From: Vitis vinifera | Taxonomy: Eukaryota > Streptophyta > Magnoliopsida > Vitales > Vitaceae | Assembly (NCBI RefSeq): GCF_030704535.1 | Contig: NC_081819.1 | Location: 20,928,001-20,992,000 of the forward strand | DNA length: 64,000 nucleotides | Direction of reading: 5' to 3' | Part shown: one piece after another, positions 1 through 11,370 of the stretch | Layout: the number at the start of each line of letters is the position of its first letter | Position numbering within the stretch: position 1 is the stretch's first letter | Made by a program: the position numbers and the translations under genes | Notes under the pieces: model-generated | The model's input: only the letters and a program-made list of their open reading frames with translations | What the model was told of the DNA's origin: nothing | Database searches by the model: none

Positions 1-461
1 TCCATTAATTACAATTATTTTTTTCCTTTATCCATCAATAATAAGATAATGATTATATAAGTTCGGTTACTACAGTGACCAACAATCTTTTATTTCTTCT
101 TCCCAATCTCTTCCTTTCATTATCATTTAAAGAATTAATTGATAGTCAACTAATCCCTTGTTTTTTAAAAGGCTTAATCCTAATCTTGATACAAGACAAA
201 ACTTAAAAATTTATATCAAAACCCCGTAAAAGCACAGGTTAACAAGCAATAAAATATTAAGACTTAAACCTCTTAAAAATGTATATAAAAAGTCGATAAA
301 GACCCTAAACCCATTAAAACCTTTTGAATATTTGAGCCTTAAGCCTCGATTATCCTCTATTGAGGCTATAGCCTCAAGGCTAATTTGCATAGCCTCAACT
401 TGAGGCCCCAATAGCCTTTCAAAACACCGATAGAAACAAAAAATGAAAAATGAAAAAACAA
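1..461. other. Intergenic, no gene seen
   Basis: AT-rich sequence with short open frames only. None has a recognisable domain, good codon texture or splice signals. Nothing is claimed here. Confidence 0.5.
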
Positions 462-565
462 TAACCACCCCACCTAGAGCCCTTGAGGTGTGGCTTTGGG
501 GTAGACTAGGGTAGGGATAGGAAAGTTCCTGGTTCAAAACCATGCACCAAAATAATAATAATTAC
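462..565 (+). mobile_element. tRNA-type SINE-like block
   Basis: A perfect RNA polymerase III B-box match (GGTTCAAAACC) lies at 531-541. A weaker A-box-like stretch lies about 50 bp upstream (near 474-493), and the block ends in AAT-rich repeats (550-563), a usual SINE tail. I did not find a convincing target-site duplication. It could also be a chance B-box in intergenic sequence, so it stays a candidate. The GC content is clearly higher than its surroundings. Confidence 0.4.
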
Positions 566-845
566 CTTACCTAAAATTGTTTGGTCTGAATTTGATGGGT
601 ATGTTTGAAAGTTCCCCTTGAATGATGGAAAGATTGAACAAGGCTATATGAGCTTGAACCTAGGATATAATAAAAACATTTCCTGTTTCCTTTTTCTTTT
701 TCTTTTTCTTTTTTTTTGAGAGGGATAGTTAGACAGAGCAGGTTAATACCCAAAAAAAAAAAAAATCATCAGTGAAAGGATCAGCATGAAGGTTTTATCA
801 ACGCAGGAAGCAGGATGGCAGAAGACAGATGTTCAAATAATAGGG

Positions 846-2330
846 TTATAGATCATGTTGGGAGAATTCTAGGTCAGCATTCAATTCTAGAATGCAACCC
901 ACGCCTTTTTTTTCAACCCAATGCCAAGCTTTAAGCAAGGGAAAATTTGATGTAGAAGAGGTTGCGAATGTCACAATGTAATAACTTGAACAGGAACAAG
1001 GGGCCCTCTTCCTTTCCCCCATTTCCATCTCATCACTACCAACACTGCTTTCCTGCTCAGACCTTTTACTTTTAGCCATCATATCCATATTCACTTGTAA
1101 GAATTTGTAAGGAAAAAATAAAAGGGAAAAAGAAAAGAGGCGAGAAAGAAAGAGAATATCAACATCTCAAAAATACATAAAAATCAACATACAAGCACTG
1201 GTTCATTTCCTTCAAAATACATATGAGATGAAGAATCAATGTGCACTCAAAATTTACATTCAACCTAAAGGAAACCCTCTATTTTCACAATAATTCCCAC
1301 AAATCTACCAGAGTATGTACTTCATGTAGCTGCTGCAAATTGCAAACTTACAACCAAAGAATGCAGATATTTAGGCCTTTTCACAGTGTGAGGGTTCATC
1401 TAAATGTGCATACTCCATGGTTAAAAATTCATCTTAGCTGTTCAGAGGAAATTGAGTGAAACTTTGACATGGTGCACATAAATAGAACAGCACTTTCTCA
1501 TGGAGTATGCAGTAAGGCCTAAAAGGCTCAACCTTTCCAACATAATAGAATTGCACATTTAGGTTGAAAAACCTAAATGTTAACACAAAAACCGTAAAAA
1601 AAACTCTACAAAACAATAAATCCATTTCAATCAATAGAAAAAACCATCACAAATGCCAAGACTTATTTATCTGTTAAACAACAAATACGTAGAGATACAA
1701 GCACAAATGTGAAAACAAATCCAAACCAAACCAACAGAAAAGGCCCAAATTCGTGCCAAATAATTGATGTAGTTTACACGGATCAATGATATCATAAATG
1801 CTCTGTTTGAGTGGAGAGAAAATATATGGAAATGAAAATTAATTAAAATAATGAACAACAATAGAACACCAATTATCTCATTCACCGCTCAATGCAATAT
1901 TTCTGTGTATGTTCGCCGAGAAAATGTAGGAAAGCAAGTTAAAATTCTGAAAAGTAACAATACAACAATAAACTAGTACAGCATCAAATGCAGATATGTA
2001 CAGATCAGTGATCTCGCAATCGCTCCTTTTGGTTGCTGAGAAAATGATGAAAAAATAAAACAACGGATGATTTCAAGTAAATCATGCATTATCAATGTCT
2101 GGATTGGAAAAAGCAAGAACAAGCGCCTCAAAATCAATCACTAAGGCTCCGTTTGAACTTTCTGAAACCGAAAAACTAAAAATTTTCCCTTTCTTTTATT
2201 TTCTGAGAAAACAAACGGAGCTGAGGAAATAGCTCGGAACTTGCCTGGAAGTACAGAGCGCTGATCGATGCGGAGACGCAAATTTGTAGATCTAGGAGCC
2301 CGCGTTAGGGTTTTAGTGTTAAAGAAGCTA
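846..2330 (-). other. Possible minus-strand transcription unit (weak)
   Basis: At 2300-2345, read on the minus strand, there is a telo-box (AAACCCTAA) next to an AAACGACGTCGTTTT motif, both common near plant transcription starts. GC-rich, UTR-like sequence follows to about 2225 and ends in a CAG/GCAAGT donor-like site. A separate open frame at 846-1094 begins with a charged Lys/Glu/Ser-rich stretch and is preceded by a pyrimidine tract and an AG. No domain is recognisable and I cannot join the pieces with confidence. It may be a small unknown gene, the 5' end of a degraded gene, or not a gene. Confidence 0.22.
1555..1580. repeat. Perfect 11 bp hairpin with GAAA loop
   Basis: ACATTTAGGTT (1555-1565) is followed by GAAA and then its exact reverse complement (1570-1580). 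A second inverted pair, TGCATACTCCATG at about 1407 and CATGGAGTATGCA at about 1500, lies just to the left. Both fall inside the possible minus-strand transcription unit. The function is unknown. Confidence 0.5.
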
Positions 2331-2345
2331 ACCTAAACGACGTCG

Positions 2346-4080
2346 TTTTCACACCATCTGTTTTGCGTATGTTAGACTAATGGCATATTTTGATCCAAAT
2401 ATTGAGTTGAAAAAAATATATCATTAAAATAAACTATCAATTTTTTTTTTATTATTATTCAACATATAAATTATATAATTATATTTAAATGAATATTGCA
2501 AGTATAATACTTATCAAAAATAGCCTTGTTTTATTATTTTCCCTTTTTGTTTGGTGAATTTTTAGTTGTTCTCGAAAATAAATTTTTTTATTTTGATTTT
2601 ATAAAAAAAATTAATAAATTTAATTTATATAATATTAATTAAATTACATTTAAATCTTATTAAAATAAAAAAGTTTATAATTGCAAATAAATTAGGAAAT
2701 TAATAGCTTTTAGTAAACTAAGAATATTAATAATATAAGAATATCATAAATTATATTTTTTATTAAGAAATATGTTATAGTGAATATAATTTTTTTTTAA
2801 GAAATGAATGATAATATTTTAAAAACATTAATGGTGAATAATATTTCATTTAAAATAATCAAAATTTATTTTTTCAATATTAAATAAATTAAATTTATTT
2901 GTCATATGTACACCATTAGTCCGCAATTATATATAGAGCATTTTTTATTAGTTTTTATTCGATTTGTAATTAACTCGATGAGTGGTTTAAATTCCAAATC
3001 ATTATTAAAGTCAGTAAATTTATTAAAAAATAAAAAAATATTAAGTTTTCCTTAATTTAATGAGTTATTATTTGATAATCAAAATATTTTTAAAATATTA
3101 ATAAACTCGTTAATAAATTAATGCGTTAAGTCTTGTTTTGTTTATTTTCTATTTTTGGTCTACGAATTAAACAAGCAAGGTCATGATGGGTTTTGGTATG
3201 TGATGTTTGTGTACGATTTAGCAAAATCCAAGTTTTGATGATGATAAAACAAAAATTTTATATAAGATATAGTTTCGAGTATAATAAGAAATAAAATCAC
3301 ATTTAATGTGATGATAAATTATGTAATCCAATGATATAAAGTTCATAAATATCGAAGTATGCATTGTTAAGAACTCATCATTCATTATTTAAGTCGGATT
3401 CAAGTAAGATTGGGGTATAATAAATTAGGGATGTAAGTGACCATAAGTTTATTATATTGATATTATCTTTGTAAATCTTATGAAAATGTGATAAGAGAGA
3501 GGTATCATTGGATTATTTGTATTTAAGTTTGAAGTATTACTCGAGGTTTTATTTTAAAACATGAAGTATGATTGTAGGAGTTGTATTTCAATGTAACGTA
3601 TCACTTGAAATTTGCGTCATTTATATTTTATTTTTCTCTTATTTTATTTACATTTATATGATTGGTGCTAATTACATTTAAAATTGTTAAAAAATTGCTT
3701 ATAAAATCTAGCACTAAATTCAAAGTTTCAAACCCGTTCCGATTTATTGTTGTGTTTACCATTAACATTTAGCTTTTTAATGTCAATTGGATAGGTTTTT
3801 AACTTCGCAACCTTATAGTATTAATTATATCAATTATCTAAGTTTCAAATTATTTTTAAGAATTAGCAGATCTTATGGATTAAGTGATTGATCTAAATTT
3901 TATTTATTTATTACAAAATTTAGAGAAGTTAAAAAGAAAATTAAAAATAATACATATAATTTAAAAAATCATATTTAAATTCTTTCACTACCAAAATATT
4001 TTTAAAAATATATATTTTTTGTTTATTTTTTTTATTACCAAAATATTTGTTATATTAAAGTTTTTTCCTTAAATAAAAAA
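2346..4080. other. AT-rich intergenic spacer
   Basis: Very AT-rich, with homopolymer runs and no open frame of substance on either strand. I see no transposon ends or RNA gene signals. Confidence 0.6.
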
Positions 4081-4438
4081 ACTTAAAAAGTAATCAAATA
4101 ATGGAGATATCAAGAAGCCGCCCAATTCAATTAATTACAACACCCACACAAATGGTTTCATTTTTTCCTTCTATAAACCCATAAATAAATTCATTAAGAA
4201 AAACTTACAAAGTAATAAAATAAGGGAGATAAGAGGACTCCACCCAATCCAATTAATTACAACACCCACAATTGGTTTCATTTTTTCCTTTTATAAACCC
4301 ATAAATTAATTCATTAAAAAAACTTACAAAGTATAATAATGGAGATGACAAGACTCCAACAAATCGAATTAATTAAAACACCCACAAATGATTTCATTTT
4401 TTTTTTCTTTTATAAACCATAAATAAATTCATTGAAAA
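4081..4438. repeat. Three tandem copies of a ~120 bp unit
   Basis: Units start at about 4081, 4203 and 4322 (spacings 122 and 119 bp). Each has the same order of blocks: ACTTA(A/C)AAAGTA, GGAGAT, CAAT(T/C)(C/G)AATTAATTA, ACACCCAC, TTTCATTTTTT and TATAAACC(C)ATAAAT. They differ by substitutions and small indels, so the array is not recent. It ends about 450 bp upstream of the TATA box of the methyltransferase gene. Confidence 0.85.
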
Positions 4439-4884
4439 TAGCCAAATTTAGAAATCTTCCAAAATTATTCCATTTTTGGACGTTGGTACTTGGACCCACA
4501 CAACAAGCAAGCAATTGGCCCACTGATGACTGACCCCACAAAAAAAGAGCAGCACAGAACTCCATGCACCCACGACTACCCCAACTCAACACGGCGGCGG
4601 CACCACCAATCACCTCTGATACTCTAAAATCAGCCGTACCGCAACGGCCCAAATCCCCAAACCCCCACCATAGGGTGCGTGGAAACCCATGCTACCGTCC
4701 CCGTTTCGTTTCGCGCCTCACCCAGGAACCACAAATTCTCCCCCTCAAGTTTCAATTTCATCACAAAAGTTTGGAGCCAAAACCCCAAGCCTACACGTAT
4801 TAGAATTTAAGTTTATTTATTATTATAATTGTAGCTTCTATTTTTGTAATTATGATTTCGATTTTATTTTAATTTTACAATTAC

Positions 4885-4892
4885 TATAAATA
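4885..4892 (+). promoter_or_regulatory. Putative TATA box of the ATX-like gene
   Basis: TATAAATA at 4885-4892 is followed about 30 bp later by a C/T-rich region (4915-4960) that could hold the transcription start. That would give a 5' UTR of roughly 430 bp before the ATG at 5357. No expression data are available here, so the start site is inferred. Confidence 0.45.
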
Positions 4893-5356
4893 CTTAACAC
4901 ATAATCAATTGTCCCATTGGACGCTCTACACATCCGAATCTCTCTCTGCGAATTCGACAAACCTTTTATTTTCCCTGAGAAAATCCTCGGATTTTCCCGA
5001 GAAAGTTGGTTGTCTAATTTTTATCGCGGTCGATTCGGGGAGTGGGTGCGGGGGGTTTTGTTCGAATTTTTTCTTTTTGTTTTTCGGAGTCTTTGCGATT
5101 CGCCGGGAAATCGAGTTGTCGGGGCTTGGGTTTTGTTCGCCGTTTTCTGTTCCATTGCGGGAATTTAGGGTTTCGCGGAAAAAGTTAGGGCTTATTGTTG
5201 GGATTTAGGGGTGTTTGGGGATCGGGAATTGGAGGACAAAGGGGCGGAGTAGGTGAATTTTGAGGTGGTTTTGGGATTTGTTGCTGCGTGGGAGGTGGAA
5301 TTTAGGGTTTTGGGTTGGAAATTGAATGTGGCTTTGGTGGGTTTGATGTGTGGAAG

Positions 5357-7625
5357 ATGATCATAAAGCGGACGATGAAAATTGAGATGCCGCAAATCAA
5401 GCGGTGCAAACTCGAACAGCCTGGTGACGACGTTGCTTCTTTGATAAAACCCAAGAAGCGAAGAATAGATGGGAATGGTCCAGCTGACACGCCTGGCAAC
5501 GTTGAGGAGGATAGCATTGTTGCAGGTTCTTTGTGCACCGAGATTTCGTACTGTGCCAGCGAAGTGGAGTCGAATTCGAAGGGCAAGAGGAAAGGAAGGA
5601 ATCCAAAAGCGGAGGGTTCTCGTCCTCCATTATTGCCGTCTTCGCGAGGTCGTCATCGGGCACTTCCTTCGCGATTCAATGACTCGATAATTGATTCATG
5701 GACGAAGGAGGATTCAAAGGCTGATGACATGGAATCAAATCTGGATGATTTCGAAGTTGTAGTATATGAAAAGGAGAGAATTGGTACCGGAAGGCAGAAA
5801 ACTGGCGCATTGAGATTAGAGAAACAGCACAAGGAGGAGACATTTAGATTGCCAAGTTCAAATCTCTATGGACTTTGCGAAAAAGCCGAGGAAGGAGAAG
5901 CGGGTTATGTAGGGTTTAGAGAATCCGAGAGCAAAAAATATTCTTGTTCACATAGTTCATTATCCTCATTACATGATGGCCTTAATCCACTTGTAGAAGC
6001 TAGTGATTACCCGGGGTTTAACTCCAAAGGTAGGGAGAAAGCAGGGAAGGATAAAACCGAAAAGCGGAAGGATTTCTATAGGCCGGAGGAATTTGTGTTG
6101 GGAGATATAGTGTGGGCGAAATCAGGCAAGAGATATCCAGCTTGGCCTGCAATTGTGATTGACCCTGTGTTTGAAGCACCAGAAGCGGTGTTGAGTTCTT
6201 GTGTTGCTGATGCAATTTGTGTCATGTTCTTTGGATATTCCAAAAATGGAAAACAAAGGGTGCTCTCTCTCTCACTTTATTATAATGGGCTCTTCTTTTT
6301 TTATTTCCACCTATAATATTTTCATTGTTTTTTAAATCTAAATAAAACGGTGATGAACAGGATTATGCTTGGGTCAAACACGGGATGATATTTCCATTTC
6401 TAGAATATCTGGACAGGTGGGTCATAACCCATTCTGCGGTTTAACAATTTGCCTAAGGGAAATCATTAGTCTCTTCTTAATAGTGGTTTTTTTTATTTGT
6501 CAGATTTCAAGGGCAGACCCAGTTGCACAAGAGCAAGCCGAGTGATTTTCGGGAGGCAATTGAGGAGGCATTTCTAGCCGAGAACGGTTTTTTTGACACA
6601 AACAATGGGAGTGGACAATTATCTCGTACGGAAGAGAATCCCGTTGGGGTTGAAGAAGCCACTGGTTCAAACCAGGATCAGGAATCCCACTCTCAGAACC
6701 AGGCAAGTTCCCACAACTCAATTTTTCTTAACTTTTATTCTTCCTTTCTTCAATTTCAGTATATGCAAATGAAGGATTTTATCTGACTTGGGTGGAGCAT
6801 CACAAAAGATATTCCCGTGTTCTTATATCCAAGTGTGAACTTGTCTTGCTATCAGTAAACTCAATATAGTAGATAAAGTAAGTATTCTGGTGGTTGTGGC
6901 TCAGACCTTGACTCCAGTTTACTCTTGAAGACTTTCTTCATCTTCTTGCTTATACTTGAATTTTTTTTTTTATATTCTTCCACTAGAAGTCAACTGCTAG
7001 TTCAGAAATGATTCAGAAAGATTTTCAACTTTTTTCTTATTAACTCTTCATATCTGAGAAAAATGATTCTGGAAGACCCTCAAGTTTTGCCATTAGGTTG
7101 GTTGAAGATCACGAATGGGATGGATTTAGGAGTCTTTATACAAGCCCTATGCCATCCCAACTTGCACAAGTAGTTTTAGAAACCACACTTTGAAACAGTT
7201 TGGTTTTCTGGGTCCAAGAACGGCATTGTTGGAACTGGGTTGGGACATCAAGCAGTGAAGCTAATTAATAGTTGTGGAAAGGGTGAAAGACATTTCTAAT
7301 TGAATATTTGGCCTGAATGTATGATTGAAATTACAGTTTTCCTAATCTTGTTATTAGGTGAGTGTTTCTTGCCAGCATTCTCGAAGGTTCAGAAAACAGA
7401 TGTATGTAAGTTGTGGCTGGAGCTGCTCCCAGGTCCTTGCTCCCGGTTTCTCATTCATTCCTTGCCTGTAGTGTCTTCTGGGGTACAATATAACCCTGAG
7501 AGGCATATTATTACCTAATTTAGTCATCTGGTTTGAGAGTTTTTTGCTATGTGTGAAGTTTCTATGCCTTTATTAAGATGGCCAAATTTTTTTTTTTTCC
7601 CAACTGCCATGACTAGGGATGACAT

Positions 7626-7683
<58 letters not shown>

Positions 7684-10600
7684 TATATTTTTTATTTTTA
7701 TTTTTTTGGTTTAGTCTCATCGAAACCGCATATGGAGATAGCAACGTCAGTTTTCAACCAAAACGCAGCTATAGCCGTATTTTTACCCTGTTTTCAACCA
7801 AAACGCAGCTATAGCCGTATTTTTACACTGTATTAAAATTAATTTTTTGTTTTTATTTTTTTAGTGAACGCCTCATCAAAACCGCATATGAGGATAGCGT
7901 TTTCAAGCCATAGCCGTATTTTTACCTTGTATTAAAATTTTGGGAGTTGTGATTATGTCCTTAACCTTTGGTTTTATCTGGATTTATATTTATCTTATCT
8001 ATTATTTTTCATTATCCTAATTTTTTAGTAAATCATTTTTCATCAACTTTTATCATTTTATCCTTCATTTTTTATTATTTTATTTATGTGATAAATCATT
8101 TTCTATCATCCTCCAATTTTTATCTTCTAACTTTATTTATTTATTTAAACCAGTGTTTTAAGTTATCTGATAAGTTATCTTTAAAACATCTTTATCATTA
8201 TCTTTTTTTAATCTTTCTATTATTTATAAATTAATGTTTCAATTCCATTTTTCTAAAATAATTTTTTTAAAGAAAACCCATAAACGGCAGCCCCAGACTG
8301 CAGCTTTGAAGCAGGGGCAAAAGACCAAAAGAAATAGAGAAACGTGGCAACAACCCCTATGCGTCCACCTAAAGCAAACAGCTTTTAAACCCTTAAAATT
8401 TGGATGTCTACTGTTATCTGGAGATTTAATGTGGAATGGAGGCAGTGGTAGGCCAGTGAAGTTAACTTGGTCTCGGAACTTGTCACTTCTCAGTTGGGCG
8501 CTAGTTGAAATTCATCTAAAACTTAACTGTGGTTGAATGTGGATCAAGCCCATGTACAAGATACTGTTTTAAAATGTATTAATCGATCATGTATTACCAT
8601 GGACATGTGCGACCAACGATTTTGTCCCTTCATATTTTGGATAACTTTTGAGTTGCTTTTTATTCAGTTAATAATGCCACAAAATGTGATATGTGAAGTT
8701 TTAAGAGTTAATTCCGGTGGTTTTCTTTGCAGGGTGTATTCAATAATGGGGAGGCACAACCCTGTGATGGTTGTGGCTGTGTTCTACCATGCAAAAGTTC
8801 GAAAAAAATGAACAATTCAACTGGTGAAACCCAGCTTTTATGTAAACATTGTGCTAAGGTGTGTGAGAAATGTTTTGTCTTGGAGGTATCTTGTTTTCTT
8901 TTCTCTAAATGAAATGGAACAACGTTTTCCTGAGTGATGCTCCCATGAATTTTGTAACAGTTGCGAAAATCAAAACAATTCTGTGGTGTATGCAAGAAGA
9001 CATGGCATCACTCAGATGGAGGCAATTGGGTGAGTTTTGTACAATAATTTAGTGTATAGTTCTTTTCAACATGATTATTTCAGTGTTCCATATGATTGTT
9101 ATTTGAACTTACTCTTCGGATTAGGTATGTTGTGATGGTTGTAATGTCTGGGTGCATGCTGAATGTGAGAAAATTTCTACCAAACGTTTGAAGGTTTGTC
9201 CACCTGATGTTATCTTCAATGTTAATTTGTTCCTTCTGTCTCATATGTTTATTTACTCTAATTCATGAAGGAAAGTATCACTGACTTGATTACGTTTTGA
9301 AGGATCTGGAGGACATTGATTATTACTGTCCTGACTGCAAAGCTAAATTCAATTTTGAATTATCAGATTCAGATAAATGGCAGCCCAAAGTCAAGTATGT
9401 CATCACTATCTTTGATTCTTCTTTTCTGCAGTTTGTTGTCGGCTTGCTTTTGTGGCTTTCTAATATTACTTTTTTTTTCTTAGTTTTTATTTTTAATGAC
9501 GTGAATCAATTTTAGCAGGTGTATAGAAAATAATGGACCTCCTGTGCTGCCTGACAAGTTAGCTGTTGTGTGCACAGGAATGGAAGGAATATATCTTCCA
9601 AATCTTCATGTGTAAGCCCTAACACTTGTGGCAAATGCTAGAGTAAATTTTAATCTGTAAAAATTGTTATTACTGCTTTCTTGCATGTATTCCCCACTCC
9701 CACCCACTGCATCCTTGTTCTATCTTGGGAAAAGATGTCTCTTGAAACAGTGGACCATCTAGTACTCAATATTAACTAGAATTTCAACCATTCATTTGGA
9801 ATATTTACAAATATCATGGTTGATTTATCTTTAATTCCTTAAATAAGTTGACAAGGCTACAGAATTTTGAGTTATAAGTAAGCTGGAAGTTAGAACTTTC
9901 TTTGCCAATGATTGAATTTGAGGCATGCTACCAAAGGGGTCTTTAGTGTGGTGGATTAATTACTGTCCAGAGTAAGGGGCACGAAAGATGTTTTTAATTA
10001 AAATTAGAAATATTTTGAAATGAAGATAAGGAATATCAGTGACCTATCACAAAAAAAAAAAAAAAAGAAAAAAAAAAAAAGAAAAGAAAAAAAGAAAGAA
10101 AGATAAGGAGTATTGAGTGGGTAAAATGGGTCCTATCAGTGATCTGCATTTTGCCATTTTTGTTGTCTTCTTTTGGTCTTTATGTTGAAATGTCATATGT
10201 AAGTTGATGTAACCTTGTCTTATCTGCTTGTGTGGTTCTCAAAACTTTTTCCCTTTGCACCACTTTCCTACAGCATGTTTTATGAAAACAAATAAAATTA
10301 AAGAATCATGTCCTGAAGTTGTACTTTGGTGTATTATTTACTGTTATTAAATTATACATACCTTTCTTTAACTATCAAAAAAAAGAAAAAGGATCATGTC
10401 CTGAAGTTCAGTCATTGATTTGAGACTTACTCATAATTTGGTTCATTTCTATTGAGGGAATTAAGTTCAATTAATTTCAGCTGAGTTGCAAAGCAAAATC
10501 GGTTGATTGAAACTTTATTTTTGGTAAAATACTTTGCTAACCTACTTCCAATTTGTTATTGTAGGGTTGTTTGCAAGTGTGGTTCATGTGGCACAAGGAA

Positions 10601-11331
10601 GCAAACACTTAGTGAATGGGAAAGGCATACGGGTTCTAGAGCTAAAAAATGGAAGGCGAGCGTTAAAGTAAAGGATTCTTTAATACCACTGGAAAAATGG
10701 GTTTGTACCAGTTGACCGGTTCTTGTTAGTTTCAAAGCACTACTTAAATTTCTGGCGTAATCTGTGTTTTGAATAAAATACGGTCTTTCAATCATGGGAA
10801 GAATTTAGACTGTGTTGATTAGAACTTCCAATATGCATTTAATGTGTATTTGGCAACTAATTTTAAATTTGAGCTCCGCTGTGGTTCTGTCAAGCTTATT
10901 TATACTGACCTGCATGGTGATTCTCTACTTTGTCTGAATTGTTTTGTGCACAGTAAAAATTGGGGCATTAAACATGAACCTTATATTATAATTAGTTTGG
11001 CAGTTGCTTGTAAATGCATAGTACAATCTTCCTTTATTGCACTCCTTGTTTTCCAGAACTTTACTATGCAGCCATGTCAATACAGGCCTAATATTTGGTT
11101 CTGCAATTTGAAACCTAACCAGCCCCCCTCATTTGACTACTTGTACCTAATTAGTTCTCTAGCTTATTGTTTTCCTCTATTTATTTGCTTAGAAGTTTTA
11201 ATTGTAAGGCTCCCATTAGTGCTTATGGTTCTCTCAAAATTCTCCCTCTTGATTAAGTAGTTAGTGCATGGCTTTAGTAAAGTTATGCTCTGGGTTTAAT
11301 TTAGTTTCTCAGTCCTGATTGGAGCTTGTAA

Positions 11332-11370
<39 letters not shown>

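Larger units (their letters stand above)
6703..8732 (+). other. Long intron 3 of the ATX-like gene (GC-AG)
   Basis: This 2030 bp intron begins with AG/GCAAGT, the usual sequence context of GC donors, and ends TTTGCAG/G. It contains a (TA)n run and a 40 bp tandem repeat. Short open frames inside it have no recognisable content. Confidence 0.8.
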
